A program made the position numbers and the translations under genes. The notes under the pieces were generated by a model. It saw nothing but the letters and a program-made list of their open reading frames with translations, was not told the DNA's origin and ran no database searches. Shown piece by piece: positions 13,921 through 14,808 of a stretch of 14,808 nt of DNA; the first letter of the stretch is position 1; each line of letters starts with the position of its first letter. The DNA lies in contig PBSR01000089.1 in the NCBI GenBank assembly GCA_002726335.1, forward strand, positions 1 through 14,808, read 5' to 3'. This stretch comes from Gemmatimonadaceae bacterium (GTDB lineage Bacteria; Latescibacterota; UBA2968; UBA8231).

Positions 13921-13926
13921 AAGGTT

Positions 13927-14808
13927 ATCCGCCGCTTCCAGTGGCTGTTCCTGTCGATCGTGGCTGCGCCACTGACGGTGGCGGCGGCGTCGTCACGTCT
14001 GGTCGTGACGGTGACCGACTCGCTGTCGGGCGATCCCGTTCCGGGGGTCAGCGTGCGCGCCAAAGCGGCAGAGGCCGACGGGGCGCCACAGGTCACGGTC
14101 CGCACCGACGACGGTGGCACGACGCGGCTGCATCTCGAGCCGGGACAGTGGGCCCTGCGTCTGCGGCACGGATCCTTCGCCACGACCGACCACGCCGTGC
14201 GCCTGGGGGATCGGGACACGACGGTCTTCATCGCGCTTCGTCCCCTACTCTACCGCATGCCGGAACGGCTGGCCCAGGCCGTGGCCGAGCCGACTCAACC
14301 CGGGGTGACCTCACTGGCGCCGACGGAGGTGACGCGGTACCCGTCGCCGGTGCCGGATCCCGTGCGTATCCTGCGCGTCCTGCCGGGAGTGGCTTCGGGG
14401 GGAGACCAGTCGGCCACAGCGTACAGCGTACGGGGTGGCAGCTGGGACGAGAATCTGGTGCGCATCGAGGGGGTCGAGATCGACGCGCCACAGCTGCTGC
14501 GGGCAGGGCTGGCCGAGACTCTATCTCCCGTCAATGGCGACCTCGTCGAGGATGTGTCGTTCCACGTGGGCGTGCTGCCGGCGAGCTTCGGCGATCGTCT
14601 GAGCAGCGCCCTCGACGTGGGCTACCGACGGCCGGATTCGCTCGAGGTCTTCGCTCTCGCCGGGGCGACCCGCAAGGCGGCGACCGTCAGCGCCCGCACT
14701 GGCAGGAGTCGCTGGATCATCGGTGTGCGTCGGGCGGACCTGAGTCGGCTGACAAAGGATCTGCAGACGACGGGTGACTTCTCGCCGGAGTACGGCGACG
14801 TGCAGGGA
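13927..14808 (+). CDS. TonB-dependent outer-membrane receptor, N-terminal part (runs off the window)
   Basis: The frame is open for 294 codons from 13927 to the window edge. It begins IRRFQWLFLSIVAAPLTVAA, a signal peptide with basic residues, a hydrophobic core and an Ala-rich cleavage region. A carboxypeptidase-regulatory-like beta domain follows (about 25-110: LVVTVTDSLSGDPVPGVSV). The plug domain then begins with DPVRILRVLPGV (144-155) and YSVRGGSWDENLVRIEGVEI (166-185), and GVLPASFGDRLSSALDV is a typical plug end. The last visible residues, YGDVQG, suit the first barrel strands. TonB receptors import siderophores, cobalamin, glycans or other ligands; the substrate cannot be read here. 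No ATG, GTG or TTG lies upstream in frame near the signal peptide. ATC 13927 has ideal AGGAG spacing, so either ATC is used or a base is wrong. GTG 13960 would remove most of the signal peptide. Confidence 0.88.
   Translation, partial: MRRFQWLFLSIVAAPLTVAAASSRLVVTVTDSLSGDPVPGVSVRAKAAEADGAPQVTVRTDDGGTTRLHLEPGQWALRLRHGSFATTDHAVRLGDRDTTVFIALRPLLYRMPERLAQAVAEPTQPGVTSLAPTEVTRYPSPVPDPVRILRVLPGVASGGDQSATAYSVRGGSWDENLVRIEGVEIDAPQLLRAGLAETLSPVNGDLVEDVSFHVGVLPASFGDRLSSALDVGYRRPDSLEVFALAGATRKAATVSARTGRSRWIIGVRRADLSRLTKDLQTTGDFSPEYGDVQG

Larger units (their letters stand above)
13761..13926. other. Divergent spacer between the ATPase operon and the TonB receptor
   Basis: These 166 bp hold the candidate minus-strand promoter, the ribosome sites of both flanking genes and no convincing coding frame. 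I saw no clear plus-strand -35/-10 pair, no Fur-box-like or other known operator, and no notable repeat. Confidence 0.5.

Noticed and set aside
13941..14777. Plus-strand Gly/Arg/Ala-rich open frame of 278 codons
   Set aside because: It overlaps the TonB receptor in another frame, has low-complexity composition and no motif. The receptor frame shows signal peptide and plug motifs.
1..14808. CRISPR array, tRNA or rRNA genes, insertion sequences
   Set aside because: No regularly spaced repeats, cloverleaf or rRNA-like stretches, transposase motifs or terminal inverted repeats were found on either strand.

Overview
The window is about 14.8 kb of high-GC bacterial DNA that is densely packed with genes. 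It probably comes from a Gram-negative bacterium: the right end encodes the N-terminal part of a TonB-dependent outer-membrane receptor with a carboxypeptidase-regulatory-like domain, and there is a glutathione-gated-type K+/H+ antiporter of the KefB/KefC family. High GC, frequent GTG/TTG starts and the receptor type would suit an environmental lineage such as those of the FCB group or nearby phyla, but no marker gene fixes the taxonomy. No tRNA, rRNA, CRISPR array, transposase or integrase was seen.

Left part (1-8040). A short C-terminal tail of an upstream plus-strand gene may end at 59. A minus-strand TIM-barrel-like protein of unknown function (66-1073) is transcribed away from a three-gene plus-strand cluster. 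The roughly 300-bp divergent spacer holds an imperfect tandem repeat and spaced TGTGACA boxes. The cluster encodes a two-subunit 2-oxoacid:ferredoxin oxidoreductase of the KorAB type: a gamma-alpha fusion and a TPP/4Fe-4S beta subunit. A third, 1271-residue protein follows. It looks like a complete but catalytically decayed pyruvate:ferredoxin-oxidoreductase-like chain ending in a single-cluster ferredoxin domain. The three genes are tightly spaced and almost certainly co-transcribed. The likeliest role is reversible oxidative decarboxylation of 2-oxoglutarate or another 2-oxoacid, with the giant protein as electron carrier or scaffold.

Middle and right part (8056-13760). All genes here are on the minus strand. 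In transcription order they are a compact P-loop ATPase with a secretion-ATPase-like His box, a kefF-like oxidoreductase gene broken by two frameshifts and one nonsense codon, an intact kefC-like antiporter gene, a recQ helicase with an unusual domain order, and a flavin reductase. The first four are separated by 3 nt or overlap, so they look like one operon. The flavin reductase follows after 65 nt with its own strong ribosome binding site.

Right end (13927-14808). The TonB-dependent receptor is read on the plus strand and runs off the window. Its reading frame has a clear signal peptide and Shine-Dalgarno sequence, but the codon in the start position is ATC, so ordinary gene callers would miss or truncate it.

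The most unusual items are the giant degenerate-oxidoreductase/ferredoxin protein, the variant RecQ, the broken kefF beside an intact kefC, and the ATC-start receptor.
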